Shown here piece after piece: positions 12,946-24,100 of a stretch of 64,000 nt of DNA (the stretch's first letter is position 1; each line of letters starts with the position of its first letter). Source of the stretch: Bimuria novae-zelandiae CBS 107.79 (lineage: Eukaryota; Ascomycota; Dothideomycetes; Pleosporales; Didymosphaeriaceae); assembly GCA_010015655.1 (NCBI GenBank), contig ML976657.1, forward strand, positions 1,694,910 to 1,758,909. Direction: 5' to 3'. The notes under the pieces are model-generated. The model saw only the letters and a list, made by a program, of their open reading frames with translations, did not search any database and was not told the DNA's origin. The position numbers and the translations under genes were made by a program.

Positions 12946-13371
12946 TGTTATAAGGCTCTTATACTTTATTTTAATTTAAGTTAGGACAGTAAGGTATCGT
13001 AGTACTTTATAAATTATTTAATAGTATAAGTTAATGCGACACTTAGCGCGAGGCTAGATAATTTAATTTTATAATAAAATAAGATAACTATTAGTCTATA
13101 TAGGAGAACGTACTTGTACAGAAGATATATAAGTTAACTATAAGGAGTATAATAAAGGAAACTATCCTATATATATACTTGCTTTACTTAGTTACTTAGT
13201 GCTACTAATTAACTAAGTAGTTACGTGCCTTACTTTATTGCTTAGTACTACTAATTAACTAAGTAGTTACGTGACCCTAAAGCTAGTTCCTTGGCGTACT
13301 AGTTAACCCGTTCCTCGGTCGCCTGTCCTCATAAGCGCCCATCCCCCATTGTCTGGTCCTGGTTCGTAACA
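12946..13371 (-). repeat. LTR of gypsy B (5' LTR in element orientation)
   Basis: 426 bp partner of 2269-2694, followed by the target duplication GGCAC at 13372-13376. The terminal 60 bp are less RIP-mutated than the other copy, keeping CCTGTCCTCATAAGCGCCCA. Confidence 0.93.
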
Positions 13372-14077
13372 GGCACGACGGATTGTAAGGGACAAACAAG
13401 GGGCCTTTAGCATAGTTAGTAAGGCAAGGGGAATTAAGGAAAGGCTATAGCCTGCCTTAAGACGCGGGGATACGTACTTTTATAGTAAGTAGCACTTACG
13501 CGCTAATAGTATAATAATATAATAAGTAAGGTATTAGGATAATAACTATAAGAAGGGGAATAGTATTACAACTATAAAAACTAGAAGAAAGAAGCGAGGT
13601 AATTACGCTAAAAAAGTAATTATTAATAAAATAATAAAAATAACAGGATACAGTACTAGCGCATTAGTCTGGTGCGCTAGTGTCAACCCGACGCGCGCGC
13701 GCCACACACCTCAACCACTTCCACCCTCTCTATCTCCACTAAAATAAGAGCTTTTAGCTTAGAAATAAGCGCAAATCGCGTCGCGAGTAGTAAATTAATA
13801 GCGCAGGCACGGGAAGGTATTATCTCTAAGGCGGAGGCTAGTGCGACGCTAGCAGAGCTAGCGCGCGAGTTTCGCTGTATAGCAAAGTGCATATGCAACA
13901 CTATTAAGAGGTACGACAAGATAGGTAATAACACCTCTCGCCCTCGCAGTAGGCAGCCTCCTAAGCTTACTTGTTAGGAGAAATAAACGCTACTGCGACA
14001 AGTATAAAAAAAGCTAAAGATCACCTATCAAGAGCTCGCTAAGGAGGCGAACCTTAGGAAGGACGTCTCTAACAATA

Positions 14078-15967
14078 CCCGCGCCACTCGCCAACCCTAC
14101 GGGTTGGCGCTGCGCAGCTCAACGTAACTTCACGGCTTAACGTAACTTTATAACGCGCTTTTTACTCTATCCTTACTTTATAACCTATAAAAATGCCTAA
14201 ATTCTATAGCAAGAGTTACGAAATTAAGGAGCGCATCTTAGCTTGTATCTCTAGCTTTTTTAATAGAGAAATACCTAATATTATAGCTATAGCACGCGAC
14301 TAGTGCGTGCCTGTTTCGCGACTTCAAGCGCGCGTTAAAGGCAGAACGAGCCGCTATAACTGCACTAGGTCGAATCTACGCCTCTCGCCAGTGCAAAACG
14401 AAGCTCTAAAGTCATATATACGCCGCTGCGATAGTATTAGCATGCCTTATCTTATACTATAGCTAAAAGGCGCTGCCTAGTATATCCTTAACCGCGCGCA
14501 TCCTAACGGCAGCGCTCTACTACTTAGTAAAGACTAGACCGCGTGGTGGCTACACTAGAATCCTAAGTGCCGCCGTATAAAGCAGAAGTCGCAGGATATT
14601 AATAAGATAGTAATAGTAACAATAGAAGCATATTCTTAGTATTTTACTAAGCTTAAGAAGGTTATTAATGCCTACGGCATTACCGCATTAGACACCTATA
14701 ATATAGACGAAACCAGGTTCTGTATAGGCGTTGGCGGCAGCTAATAGATTGTTACTATAAAGTTAAATCGCCCTTAGGTCTCCGCGTTAGAGACCTCGCG
14801 CAATTATATTACCTTAATTAAATTAATCTTTAGCAATGGTAAGGTCCTTAATCCTATACTCGTCGTGCAGGGCGTTAATTACCTTTATTAATAGTATACT
14901 AACACCGCGCTGCCTAATAATTATATAATTACTATATTAGTATCTAGCTATACTAATAATTTAATATTAATTAAGTAGCTAAAGTTTTTTAAAAAATAGA
15001 CGTGTGCGCGGCAAAAGGGCGTATAGCAATTACTTATATTTAACAGATTTAGTAGCTATCTAACTATTAAGTTTATTAAGTACTATAATAGGTATAATAT
15101 AATACCTTTCTCGCTACCGCCTTACGCATCTTATCACCTGCAGCCTCTTAACGTTGTTTATTTTTAGCTATTAAAGAATAATTACAAGAAGGCTATAAAG
15201 ATAGCTATACGTACTAGGTGCACTAACTTTAATAAAGTTAAATTTTTACACGCGTATTATGGCATTAGAATAGCTACTTTTAAACGTAGCACTATACTTA
15301 GTGCTTAGGAGAAGTTAGGCATCTTTCTATTTAATCTAGAGATTATATATATAAAGCTGCCTACAGTGCGTACGCTATTACCATCACTTTTATCCGTAGT
15401 TAATTCATCACCTATCGCCAACACGCCTACGTTGTACTAATAGTAGCATAAAAAGATGTCGCGCGCTCTAGAAAGGAGCAATATTTCTAGCTATAGGCTT
15501 AAAAAGTTCCTAAAAAGCTTATAATTACTTATTAATAGTCTCGCGCTGGCCTAGCAAGACCTCTTAGCTATTACTATAGTAGCCTAATAGCGCTAGAAAA
15601 GGCAGGTTAAAGATGCTAGGCAGGTACAAAAAGGCGGCGTAGTCACCGTAAAGGCAGCGCGATAAGCTATTAATCATCGTGTGGAGCAGGAGGCATAAAA
15701 GGCTGCTAGACAGGCTGCAAAAACGTACAAGGACGCGCACTTGCAGGCGCCACAAAGTCAGCCCCGGCAGGTGCCATCTCTCAGAGAGATGATAGTAGAT
15801 CCTGCCCTACTTGCTACACCGACGCCAGCGTATATATCGCCATATAATTGAAGTCTTCGCCGTCAAAATCATCCTCGAATGTCAATTCGCTATAAAAAGT
15901 GACGTTAAGCCAAGAAGTTACGTTGAGCTGCGCAGCGCCAACCCGCAGGGTTGGCGAGTGGCGCGGG
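14078..15967 (+). mobile_element. Pot2/Fot1-type DNA transposon nested in element L
   Basis: 1890 bp, the usual length for Pot2-like elements. TA lies on both sides (14076-14077, 15968-15969). The inverted repeats begin CCCGCGCCACTCGCCAACCC and stay nearly identical for more than 50 bp. Each contains a subterminal palindrome, CGCCAACCCTACGGGTTGGCG on the left and CGCCAACCCGCAGGGTTGGCG on the right. The transposase lies on the plus strand. Confidence 0.93.
14193..15851 (+). pseudogene. Pot2-type transposase, RIP-inactivated
   Basis: A frame of 553 codons from ATG 14193 to TGA 15849-15851, near the family's usual 530-550 residues. Recognisable parts: LDTYNIDETRFCIGVGGS (first catalytic Asp, about 14690-14745), LIFNRFSSYLTIKFIKYY (about 15040-15090) and the block PPYASYHLQPLNVVYFQLLK after it. 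In the second block the catalytic Asp reads Asn (AAC) and the usual His reads Tyr, both C-to-T type changes. Several Gln or Trp codons have become stops. Inactive copy. Confidence 0.85.
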
Positions 15968-16569
15968 TACACTATATAGAGCACTCAAGGAACAAGGCCT
16001 TACCAACTTTAGAGCCAAGCGGAGGCCTAAAATTAATAAAGCTACTACCTAATTATGGCTTAAGTTTTACCGCGAGCACAGAAACTTTAACTAGCGCTTA
16101 ACGCCTCTCTAGTTCTTAGATAAGTGCTCTATTTAAAAGGGTCGCGGCGCCGACGCCAAGTGGGTGTTTAGGTATCCCTATAAGAAGTGGGAGCGCCGTA
16201 TAATCTCCGAACAATCTACTAGTCAGCCACCTTAACAAATAGTGTAGGCTTTAATATAGATCGATTCTCGAGGGCGTACCCGGCGATCACCACTTATTAT
16301 TATGCAGAGAGACCCTATAGCGCCGCGCAATAGATACACCGCTCAAAGCTACACTAAAACACTAGAAGAAGGTCTCTTAAACTTATACCTACTAGGCAAG
16401 CGATTTATGCACGATAACGCTTAGATTTACACAGTAATTTATACGCGCGACTTCTTAGTTAATTACGGGATCTAGACTAACATGTTGGTTCAGCACTTGG
16501 CGCGGTTCGGCAAATGGCGCACCCCCGCATTTTCCACCCAATCCTTCACCCACCCATAACTCAGCCAAT

Positions 16570-18394
16570 ATGGATCCAATTGACAAGGCAATTGAAGAAA
16601 TCGAATCGCGCGGACNNNNNNNNNNNNNNNNNNNNNNNNNNNNNNNNNNNNNNNNNNNNNNNNNNNNNNNNNNNNNNNNNNNNNNNNNNNNNNNNNNNNN
16701 NNNNNNNNNNNNNNNNNNNNNNNNNNNNNNNNNNNNNNNNNNNNNNNNNNNNNNNNNNNNNNNNNNNNNNNNNNNNNNNNNNNNNNNNNNNNNNNNNNNN
16801 NNNNNNNNNNNNNNNNNNNNNNNNNNNNNNNNNNNNNNNNNNNNNNNNNNNNNNNNNNNNNNNNNNNNNNNNNNNNNNNNNNNNNNNNNNNNNNNNNNNN
16901 NNNNNNNNNNNNNNNNNNNNNNNNNNNNNNNNNNNNNNNNNNNNNNNNNNNNNNNNNNNNNNNNNNNNNNNNNNNNNNNNNNNNNAGAAGGGCTTCCTTA
17001 CAGGAGTGATTGGAAGAAGCAAAAGGATCTTCAGCAAAGCTATGTGGGACCGCGGGGAAGTGAAATCAGCCCTCCAAGATGGCAACAGAGAGTGGATGAC
17101 CATCCTAGCTTGCGTCTGCGCTGATAGAACTGCGTTGCCACCAGGGCTACTATTTGCAGCTGCCAATAACGCTCTCCAATCGGCCTGGGTAGAGGATATT
17201 GAGGCTGGGAAGCATGAGGTATTCGTCACTACATCTCCTAATAGATGGACCAACAACGATATAGGCCTTGCGTGGCTCGAGCAGGTCTTCGATCGGTATA
17301 CAAAAGCGAAAGCTCGTCGATCCTACCGACTACTGATCGTGGATGGCCATGGGTCCCACGTAACGAGAGAGTTTATCGACTACTATGACCACAATCGGAT
17401 TCTCCTTATGATATTCCCCCCTCACAGTACCCACACGCTGCAGCTCCTTGATGTAGTACTCTTTAAGCCTCTCTCATCAGCCTACTCAAAAGCCCTCACT
17501 ACCTATCTCCACGAGGCCCAGGGGCTACTCTCAGTAAAGAAAGGAGACTTCTTCCCTCTCTTCTAGGAAGCCTGGACCATCTCCTTCAAGAAGAAAACAA
17601 TTCTAAAGTCCTTTAAGGCCACTAGTATATGGCCCCGTAACGCTGAGGTTATCCTTCAGAAATACAGGCCATCAACTCCAGTGGAGCAGGATTCGAGAGA
17701 GAGCAGTACCTCTGTACTCAGCGGCAAGGATTGGCTCAAAATCGAGACCCTCGTGCGTAATACTGTGAGGGAGGAGGGCAGTAGGGAGGTGCAGAAGCTG
17801 AAGCGTTCTCTCCACCACATCTCTGTTCAAAATGACATCCTCCACGCTGAGGTACAAGGCCTGACAAAGGCCCTACAAGTCAAGAAGAAGCAGCAGAAGA
17901 AGAGCAAGCCTCTAGACCTGCAACAACGCAGGGAGTACCACGGTGGTGCAGTTTTCTGGTCCCCGAGGAAGCTGAGGGAGGCTAGAGTACGCGAGAGCGT
18001 TGTAGATAAGGAGAAAGAGAAAGTAGAACTCGAAAAAGCGCGTAAGAAGGCAGAAATAACCTCAGCTAAGCTACGTAACCTACAGGAGAAGAAAGAGAGA
18101 GAAAGGTTGAGGGTTAAGAAAAGGGAGGAAAAGGAGAGGGTCGCGGCGGAGAAACAGGCTAAGCAACAACGGATAATTCAGGAGAAAGAAAACTCCGAAA
18201 AGGCTATACAAACTTCCCAAAAGGGAAAGAGGAAGGCCTTAAAGCCTGCCGCAGCGCCAAAACAGAAAAAAAAGCAACGTGTGGTGGTTGCTGAGGGTAG
18301 GGGGGATAGGGGTGATAAAATGGGGCGTGATCCAGCACCCACAACAACAACGCGCCGTGGCCGCAACATCAAACTTCCAGCGAAATTCCAGTAG
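16570..18394 (+). pseudogene. pogo/Fot1-type transposase with one in-frame stop and an assembly gap
   Basis: The start at 16570 (MDPIDKAIEEIESRG) fits the family N-terminus. After the gap the frame is KGFLTGVIGRSKRIFS (16986 on), then WTNNDIGLAWLEQVFDRYT. The DDE block follows: LLIVDGHGSHVTREFIDYYD, then PPHSTHTLQLLDVVLFKPL. TAG at 17564-17566 (FFPLF*EAW) replaces a codon expected to be Trp or Gln; this is the CpA-to-TpA change RIP makes. The frame continues without another stop to 18394. The C-terminal 200 residues form a Lys/Glu-rich coiled coil (REARVRESVVDKEKEKVELE) and end RRGRNIKLPAKFQ. Apart from the stop the catalytic Asps visible after the gap are intact. Confidence 0.88.
16616..16985. 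other. assembly gap (run of N, 370 bases)
   Basis: 370 N inside the transposase of element K. The family spacing between the N-terminus and the KGF block suggests the true missing length may be somewhat larger, so coordinates and frame across the gap are not reliable. Any frame relation between 16570 and 16986 is not evidence for or against a frameshift. Confidence 0.99.
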
Positions 18395-18949
18395 TACATC
18401 TTTTTCGCAGCAATTTATATAGTAATTGAATGAATTATTAGAATATTCTAGCTATTGTGGATGACTCAGTAACGAGGTGTTGTAAACTGCGTGATTTGGT
18501 TGGGGTGCGCCATTTGCCGAACCGCGCCAAGTGCTGAACCAACATGTTATTAATTTCCCACCTTATTCTCCTGACCTTAACCCTATCGAGCACCTCTGGT
18601 GGCAGCTTAAACGTAAGATAAGGAATCGCTATCCCCATATAACTAAATTTAGAACTAGTAAGGATAAATAGGAGAGGTTTTATACTACCTTAAAGGACTG
18701 CTAGCAGAGGATCCTAACGCGCCTTATACGTCATCTTATATTAAGTATACTAGACAGAATCGCTGCCTGCATGCACGCAAATGGTTACTAAATAAAGTAT
18801 TAAGCATTAATTTACTAGTTACTACTAAGAATCATTAAATTTGGCCTACTTTTCGATACTCTATGGGTTGTTTTGGTGGGGGAGTCGCTTCGCGAAACTG
18901 ACGCCGATCACCTTGGCGCACCAGACTACTGCGGAGTGACTGTACAAAG

Positions 18950-19593
18950 AGGCGCGGGGTAGCTTATATTAGTAGTTACGTAATAAAGTCCCGTATAAAG
19001 GGAAGTCCTATAGGACTACTAGAGTCCCTAGGACTACGGAGTCTTGGCGGGACTACGAGGAAGAAATAAACTAGTATATAGTGTAATAATTCTCCTATTA
19101 TTATTCCTCTTTTTATAGTTAACTTATATATCTTCTGTGCGAGTACGTTCTCCTATATAGACTAATAGTTATTTTACTTTATTATAAGATTAAATTATCT
19201 AGCCCCGCGCTAAGTGTCGCTGTCCGATTACATGGCCCTTTGCACACGCAAAGGTAGCTGGCGCAACCCTACACAAAGAGACCTTGCCAGCAGTCTGGTT
19301 CATCCGCACAATTCCGGGCGGGACAAAGAGCAACTCTCCTTAATCAACGGAAATAGATTAGCGTATTAGTGTAAGACGTAAGGATATAAGAGCCTTACAT
19401 TCTTACAGAAAGAGAAAAGAAAACAACACTTTATACTATAATTTATCTTAATTAATCACCATCTTTTCATCTCATTAGATTACCCCTCCAATCTGACAGT
19501 CGCATTAACTTATATTACTAAATAATCTGTAAAGTACCACGATACCTTACTGCCCTAACCTAGATTAGAATAAGGTGTGAGAGCCTCATAACA
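18950..19593 (+). repeat. 3' LTR region of gypsy A, interrupted by a solo LTR
   Basis: From about 19080 it matches the reverse complement of B's LTR (AGTTAACTTATATATCTTCTGTGC and so on). It ends GAGAGCCTCATAACA at 19593, the same end as B's LTR read in B's orientation. It is split at 19221-19498 by another LTR. Where this LTR begins (18945-19080) is unclear because the two copies diverge there. Confidence 0.7.
19221..19498. mobile_element. Solo LTR, 278 bp, inside the LTR of gypsy A
   Basis: Starts TGTCCGATTACATGG and ends CCAATCTGACA. The exact duplication GTCGC lies at 19216-19220 and 19499-19503. Normal base composition. No other copy in this window. Orientation is not known. Confidence 0.92.
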
Positions 19594-19619
19594 GCGTAGA
19601 ACCTTAGTATATATATAAT

Positions 19620-20310
19620 ATAGACAAGAAAGGCTTCCTCCTTAGTATTACTAGCTAATTAAAAAGGATCTTTAATAAGCCTCTATATAAGAGTTACTAA
19701 GTTAGGCAGGCTATATAAAATAATAATTAAAAATAGATCTTGCTTATTACATGTATATGCGCTAATAGATCTATTATTAATTTATTATTAATTTATTAAT
19801 TTAACGCTAAGAGCTTATAATTAAGCTACGTAAAAGAAATTAATTTTTAATATTATATAGTTTTTATTACCTTATTTCCCTTTAGTTAGTTAAACAACAA
19901 GATAGGCCTTTAATAGCTTTAATAAGTACTTAATTACTATATAAAAAAGAAAGCTAAAAAGAATTAATAAGCGTACTAACTTTTAATCCTTAATAGTTAT
20001 AGATCTTACGTTATTATAAATTTTACTAATTATTATAACTAAAATAGGATCCTCCTAGCTATATTTCCCTCTTATTTAACATATACGTTATAGCCTCTTA
20101 ACATATATATTTTTAAATCTTTTTTAATTACTTACTTTAACGAGTTTAACGCTTATCTCTATAAGAGCTGAAGACTATTAATAGTTACTAAAAAGACTTT
20201 TTTATACTTTTTTAGAAATTATAGACTACGTTAGTTACGCTATAATTAATTATTAAAGCTTTTAAGTATATAAGTATCTTACTACTAGATCTTATATCTA
20301 TTTTTAAGTA
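19620..20310 (+). pseudogene. DDE transposase remnant of element F
   Basis: Degraded pogo-type DDE domain. It has NIDKKGF for the usual NMDEKGF, KRIFNKPLYK, and NRILLAIFPSYLTYTL for the PPHSTHTLQPLDV block. Nearly every other line carries TAA/TAG stops. No product is possible. Confidence 0.75.
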
Positions 20311-20313
20311 ATT

Positions 20314-20493
20314 TGTAAGCAGCCCAGAGATATGTCACATGACGACACTAGTCTCATGAGTCAGCTCTATCTCTATATACGAGCCTCTGATTACTCCATG
20401 TACACAGAACATAACACAGAACAACACACAGAGCAACTCAGACAATTACACACATAATATACTACCTTCACACATACCACCCACCTGCTTACA
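20314..20493. mobile_element. Solo LTR, 180 bp, in element F
   Basis: Starts TGTAAGCAGCCCAG and ends CACCTGCTTACA, so its ends form a 9-bp inverted repeat TGTAAGCAG/CTGCTTACA. The duplication TAATT lies at 20309-20313 and 20494-20498. It holds a short ACA-rich stretch (CACAGAACATAACACAGAAC). Normal composition inside an RIP-mutated host. Confidence 0.92.
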
Positions 20494-20919
20494 TAATTTA
20501 TTAGGAAGCCCTCTCTAAAAGTAAAATTATAAAAAAACTCTATATTAGTACTTAGCGTATTAAATTAGCGTAAAATAGAGTAACTATTACGCTCTACTAT
20601 TAAGAATATTATAATTAAAAAGTTACGCAAGCTTAGCTAAATAATATACTTAATTTTTATATAAAAGTAACGCTTAAAGTATAAGATAAAGGGCCTTTAA
20701 GAAGCTTTTATAAACTAGAAATAATATTAAATAAAAGTTAAGACTTTACCCTTTAAGTAACCTAAGAAGTAATATAAAGGAGCTATTTTTTAATTACCTA
20801 CTTAAATATAAAAAGCGCGCGATATTCTTAACTAAAAAAAAGTATAAAATAAAAAGCTTAATAATAAAAGATCTGTATAGCTAGTAAATAGCTTAAAGCT
20901 TATCTACTATAAGAGAAGC

Positions 20920-21161
20920 TATTGGCTTCAAACCTGCGCAACACTACTACGGCTTTCACCGCCATGCAGTTTGCCTGCAGTTTATTGCGCAGTTTACCTG
21001 TGGTTTATTACGCTAGTCCTAATTAGGCTAGTAGGGGACAAACCACGCTCGATAAATACTTCTCACAATAGCCCACTACAATAGATCTATAATTAAGAAT
21101 TAAATCAACACTATATCGTTGCAACGAAGTCTTGATCCAATAGCCTATTGCCGTATCAACA
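20920..21161 (+). repeat. 5' LTR of copia E
   Basis: 242 bp, preceded by GAAGC. It differs from the 3' LTR by scattered transitions. Confidence 0.93.
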
Positions 21162-24100
21162 CTAATTAGTGGTTGCTACACCACAGATTGGCAAGATATA
21201 CTATGTACAGGGAATCTCAGCGCACGTTTCAGGCTAAGTATTCTGGCGATAGAAGCGGTTAGCGCATGCCTCCTCCCCTACCAAGGCCCAGGATACAGCA
21301 TCGCTAGTGAGAAGTACAGGTACGACAAGCTCACTACTATCCTGTATCAGGATCAGCGGTGCCTCGTATTTGAAGGATCTCTCCGCCTGGATTGTCCCTA
21401 CCAAGGCTTAGTTTAGAAGGAGATTTGCGTCAACCACGCTAACTCTTATTAAATTACACTAATTACAGGCCCACATCTAAAACGCTATTATAAAGTACAC
21501 CTAAATAAAGGATTGCTCGTAGTACCTAGATAAGATAATCTATAAGAACTAGTACGCTAACTAAGATTTTAACATCGCTAACGCTACCGTTAATACAGAC
21601 AAACTTAACACTATAGTTATTAACTAGATAATATAGGTGGAAGAAGATAACATATTTAACCTGTTTTTACTATTTAAGTTTAAGAAGTATTTCGAGAATT
21701 TCACCCGCGATCTCTTTAACAGCATTAACAAGCGTATCTAAAAAGCACTTAAAGAGCTCCTCCGCTAGCAAGATATCTACATTAAGTAAGATAATAGTAA
21801 TAATCTCCCTAACTAATTCGTAGAACTCCTTACATTAACCGCTGTCCTAAAATGGCCTGCCAAGCATCTTAAGCTTATAAGGCTCTGCGAAGGCTTTAAG
21901 TGCCACTAGATTGTAGATAATAAAGAATAATAGTGGCAGCAGCGAGCTCCGCTAGGTGGAGAATCATTATTATTATTACAACCTAGATTTACGCCTGTGC
22001 AGAATAACTCTTATTTGCTTACTAACCTCGCCAAGTTATACACGCTAGAGTAAAAGTATTCAGGTGATAAATACGACATCCTTAAGATAAAAATTAAGGT
22101 GTTTAACGACCTCTGCACTAAGGTTAGGATTAATAAAGATAAGTAGTATAAAATAGCACTCTTTATTATGCTTACTAGCTAAGCGCTTTAGTATTACTAC
22201 GATTACATTACTCCCTAGGCGCTTACGCTTACTTATAATACAATGCTTAATAAGCTACGCACGTACTTCAACACCACACAAGCTTATTAGATGTACCTCT
22301 AGGAGTGGCATAGCACTACGCTTAAGAGCGTTATAACTGCTAACCCTAAGAAAGACCCTATAGAGTGTCTTAAAATAGTTATTAGTAAGATAAACATGCT
22401 CTATTAGGCACTATTACAGGACTAGGGTAAGAGCTATAATTAGCATTTGCTTGCGTAATAGCTCCTTAGCGCATGTCGTGGCATTAAAGCAACTACTATA
22501 GCTTGCTTAAAACTAGTAACTATATTTAAAGGTGTTGCTATAGATCTCTGCAACGCAGTTAGCATATAGTTAAGCTATTATCTTAATAGCTAGTTTCTAT
22601 CACGAGATGCAGATGAGTAGTATTACACTAATTGCTGCTATATCTGTAATAATTAACAAGCTACAGGATTATTAGATAATAACTACTATAGCTGCTACTA
22701 TTAAGGTTAAGGCGGATCGCGCGGCAATTAATTTAACAATAATAACTATTAGTTAAACTACTTAGGCAATTACCGTAATAAGACATGCTTTATCTATAAG
22801 TAGCCTAAGTACTAGTTAACTTAACACGTAAAGAAGGAGCGCATGGAGCATCGCTAACGCTATAACTAATACGCTTAAGATAATCCTAATGCCCTAAGCT
22901 ATAAAGTGTTTCTCGCCGGTTATAAAGGCATAGAGCTTAAAGACAGCGACGGCAGCGACAATAATGCTAGTAATAATAATATTAAAGTATATTTTACTAA
23001 CTAAGTCTACTTAACTATATCCTGCGACAAGATTAACGGCGACGCTATTATCTCTAGCCTTAATAACGCTGCCGCACTTTATGCAATTATAGGCGATAAT
23101 CTTTATATCTCTAGCAAAGTAAATAAAGATGCTTAACTCTTCTTATTTAATTCACGCTACGGCGCAGATATCTTTTAAGGTATTATGCCTAACACTAGTG
23201 TAGCTGGTGTCTTAACTGCTAGCAAGATATAAGTAAAGGCGCTATAGCTTATCTAACTATCTATAGTTATTAATAAGTCCACCGCAGGACGTTATTAAAT
23301 CTAATTTAGAAATAATCTAGAGTGTTTCTCCCTTAGCGACGTCAATGTTAGCACGCTATTTAGTATAATTACCTTTATAGTAATACTAACTAACACACTA
23401 TTTCTACTCTACTTAAATAATATGGATTATTATAGTATCTTCTTTAACAACATCGACAATATGCTCGTTTAAGGTGGCAAAGAATTCCTAATTATCCGTA
23501 AATAGGGACATCTATGGCTCCTGCTTAATAAACAAGAGACCGTTATTCACTACTTAACTAAGACTAAGCTGCGCCAGCTTTACCGACGCTTTGGCTATTC
23601 TGCTGCTAGACAACTGCACAAGATCCTTAGCAAAGCAGGCTATAAAGACATTAATAAGAACATTATTAATCGCATTAATAAGTACTGTCACTAGTGTTAA
23701 ATCTATAGTAAAGCACCTGGCCGTTTCCGCTTTACTATTCGCGATAACATGGACTTCAACTTATGCGTTATTATTAATATAATATACATTAATTAGAAAC
23801 TAGTGCTCTACGCAGTTAATAAAGCCATAGCTTTTTAAGCTACTTAATTTATGCTAAATATCCAGGCAAACACTACTTAGGATCTCCTTCGCGCCATGTG
23901 GATTAACATGTACGTTAGTCCTCCTAACGTTATTAAGATAGATACTGGCAAGAACTTTATTACTAATAAGTTTATTAACAACGCTACGTTACTTATAATT
24001 AAGGTTAAGGAAGTCCTAGTAGAGGCATATTATTTAATTAGTAAGGTTAAGCGCTATTATGCTCCTATCCGCCGTGCTTATAGGGTAATCTCTACAGACG

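Larger units (their letters stand above)
2269..13371 (-). mobile_element. Ty3/gypsy LTR retrotransposon B, complete but RIP-mutated, nested in A
   Basis: Seen: two 426-bp LTRs in the same orientation (2269-2694 and 12946-13371) with ends TGTTA...TAACA. They are bounded by a perfect 5-bp duplication GGCAC (2264-2268 and 13372-13376). Gag-pol runs on the minus strand: gag about 12700-12010, zinc knuckle near 12000, reverse transcriptase about 10260-9560, integrase about 9100-7500, chromodomain near 7170. Without the nested copia C and the solo LTR at 8377 the element is about 6.9 kb, normal for chromoviral gypsy elements. It also carries a long plus-strand antisense frame beyond the pol 3' end. 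All coding frames are broken by RIP-type stops. Confidence 0.93.
16480..18547 (+). mobile_element. pogo/Fot1-type DNA transposon K, almost unmutated
   Basis: TA on both sides (16478-16479, 18548-18549). The 46-bp terminal inverted repeats are identical as far as I can compare them, starting ACATGTTGGTTCAGCACTTG. Length is 2068 bp including a run of N. Base composition and codons are normal, in contrast to the RIP-mutated Tc1 element around it, so it is a recent arrival. It encodes one transposase on the plus strand. Confidence 0.93.
13740..18800 (+). pseudogene. Tc1-like transposase of element L, split into three parts
   Basis: Spliced by eye over two nested transposons: the frame leaves at DVSNN (14075), resumes at TIYRALKEQG (15970), leaves at FLVNYG (about 16475) and resumes at INFPPYSPDLNPIE (18550). 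The catalytic block PDLNPIEHLWW is intact. Stops such as those near 13978 and 18670 sit at expected Gln codons. In intact relatives the enzyme cuts at the inverted repeats and inserts at TA. Here it cannot be made. Confidence 0.75.
13651..18942 (+). mobile_element. Tc1/mariner-like DNA transposon L, interrupted twice
   Basis: Flanked by TA (13649-13650 and 18943-18944). The terminal inverted repeats share CAGT at the tip and then TAGTCTGGTGCGC on both sides. Removing the nested Pot2-like (14078-15967) and pogo (16480-18547) elements leaves about 1.33 kb. The transposase is read in three pieces. 13740-14075 has the N-terminal helix-turn-helix region (LAREFRCIAKCICNTIKRYD). 15970-16477 continues with IYRALKEQGLTNFRAKRRPK. 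18550-18800 holds FPPYSPDLNPIEHLWWQLKR, the third-acid region of Tc1-type DDE transposases. RIP-type stops are present. Confidence 0.85.
1..19593 (+). mobile_element. Ty3/gypsy LTR retrotransposon A, RIP-mutated, left end outside window
   Basis: Seen: bases 1 to about 1798 read on the plus strand as the end of a gypsy polyprotein with many in-frame TAA/TAG stops. They end in a chromodomain (about 1655-1720, YKYLVKREGWPESHNI) and the tail ERFYKEYPGAPRSDR. The right end is an LTR copy ending CATAACA at 19593. Everything between 2269 and 13376 is a second gypsy copy (B) inserted in A, proven by the GGCAC duplication. 13651-18942 is a Tc1 element, and 19221-19498 is a solo LTR inside A's LTR. Sequence 13377-13650 and 1800-2268 is A's own 3' region, with remains of an antisense frame. 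A is the same family as B in opposite orientation. The start of A's right LTR and its target duplication could not be fixed. Confidence 0.8.

Noticed and set aside
16561..17256. 231-codon minus-strand frame through the N run
   Set aside because: Only open because of the N stretch; it is a shadow of the plus-strand transposase.
16514..17566. 350-codon frame starting at 16514 as the transposase start
   Set aside because: The N-terminus before the gap (MAHPRIFHPILH) overlaps the inverted-repeat end; MDPIDKAIEEIESRG at 16570 is the family start. The gap makes the frame relation meaningless.
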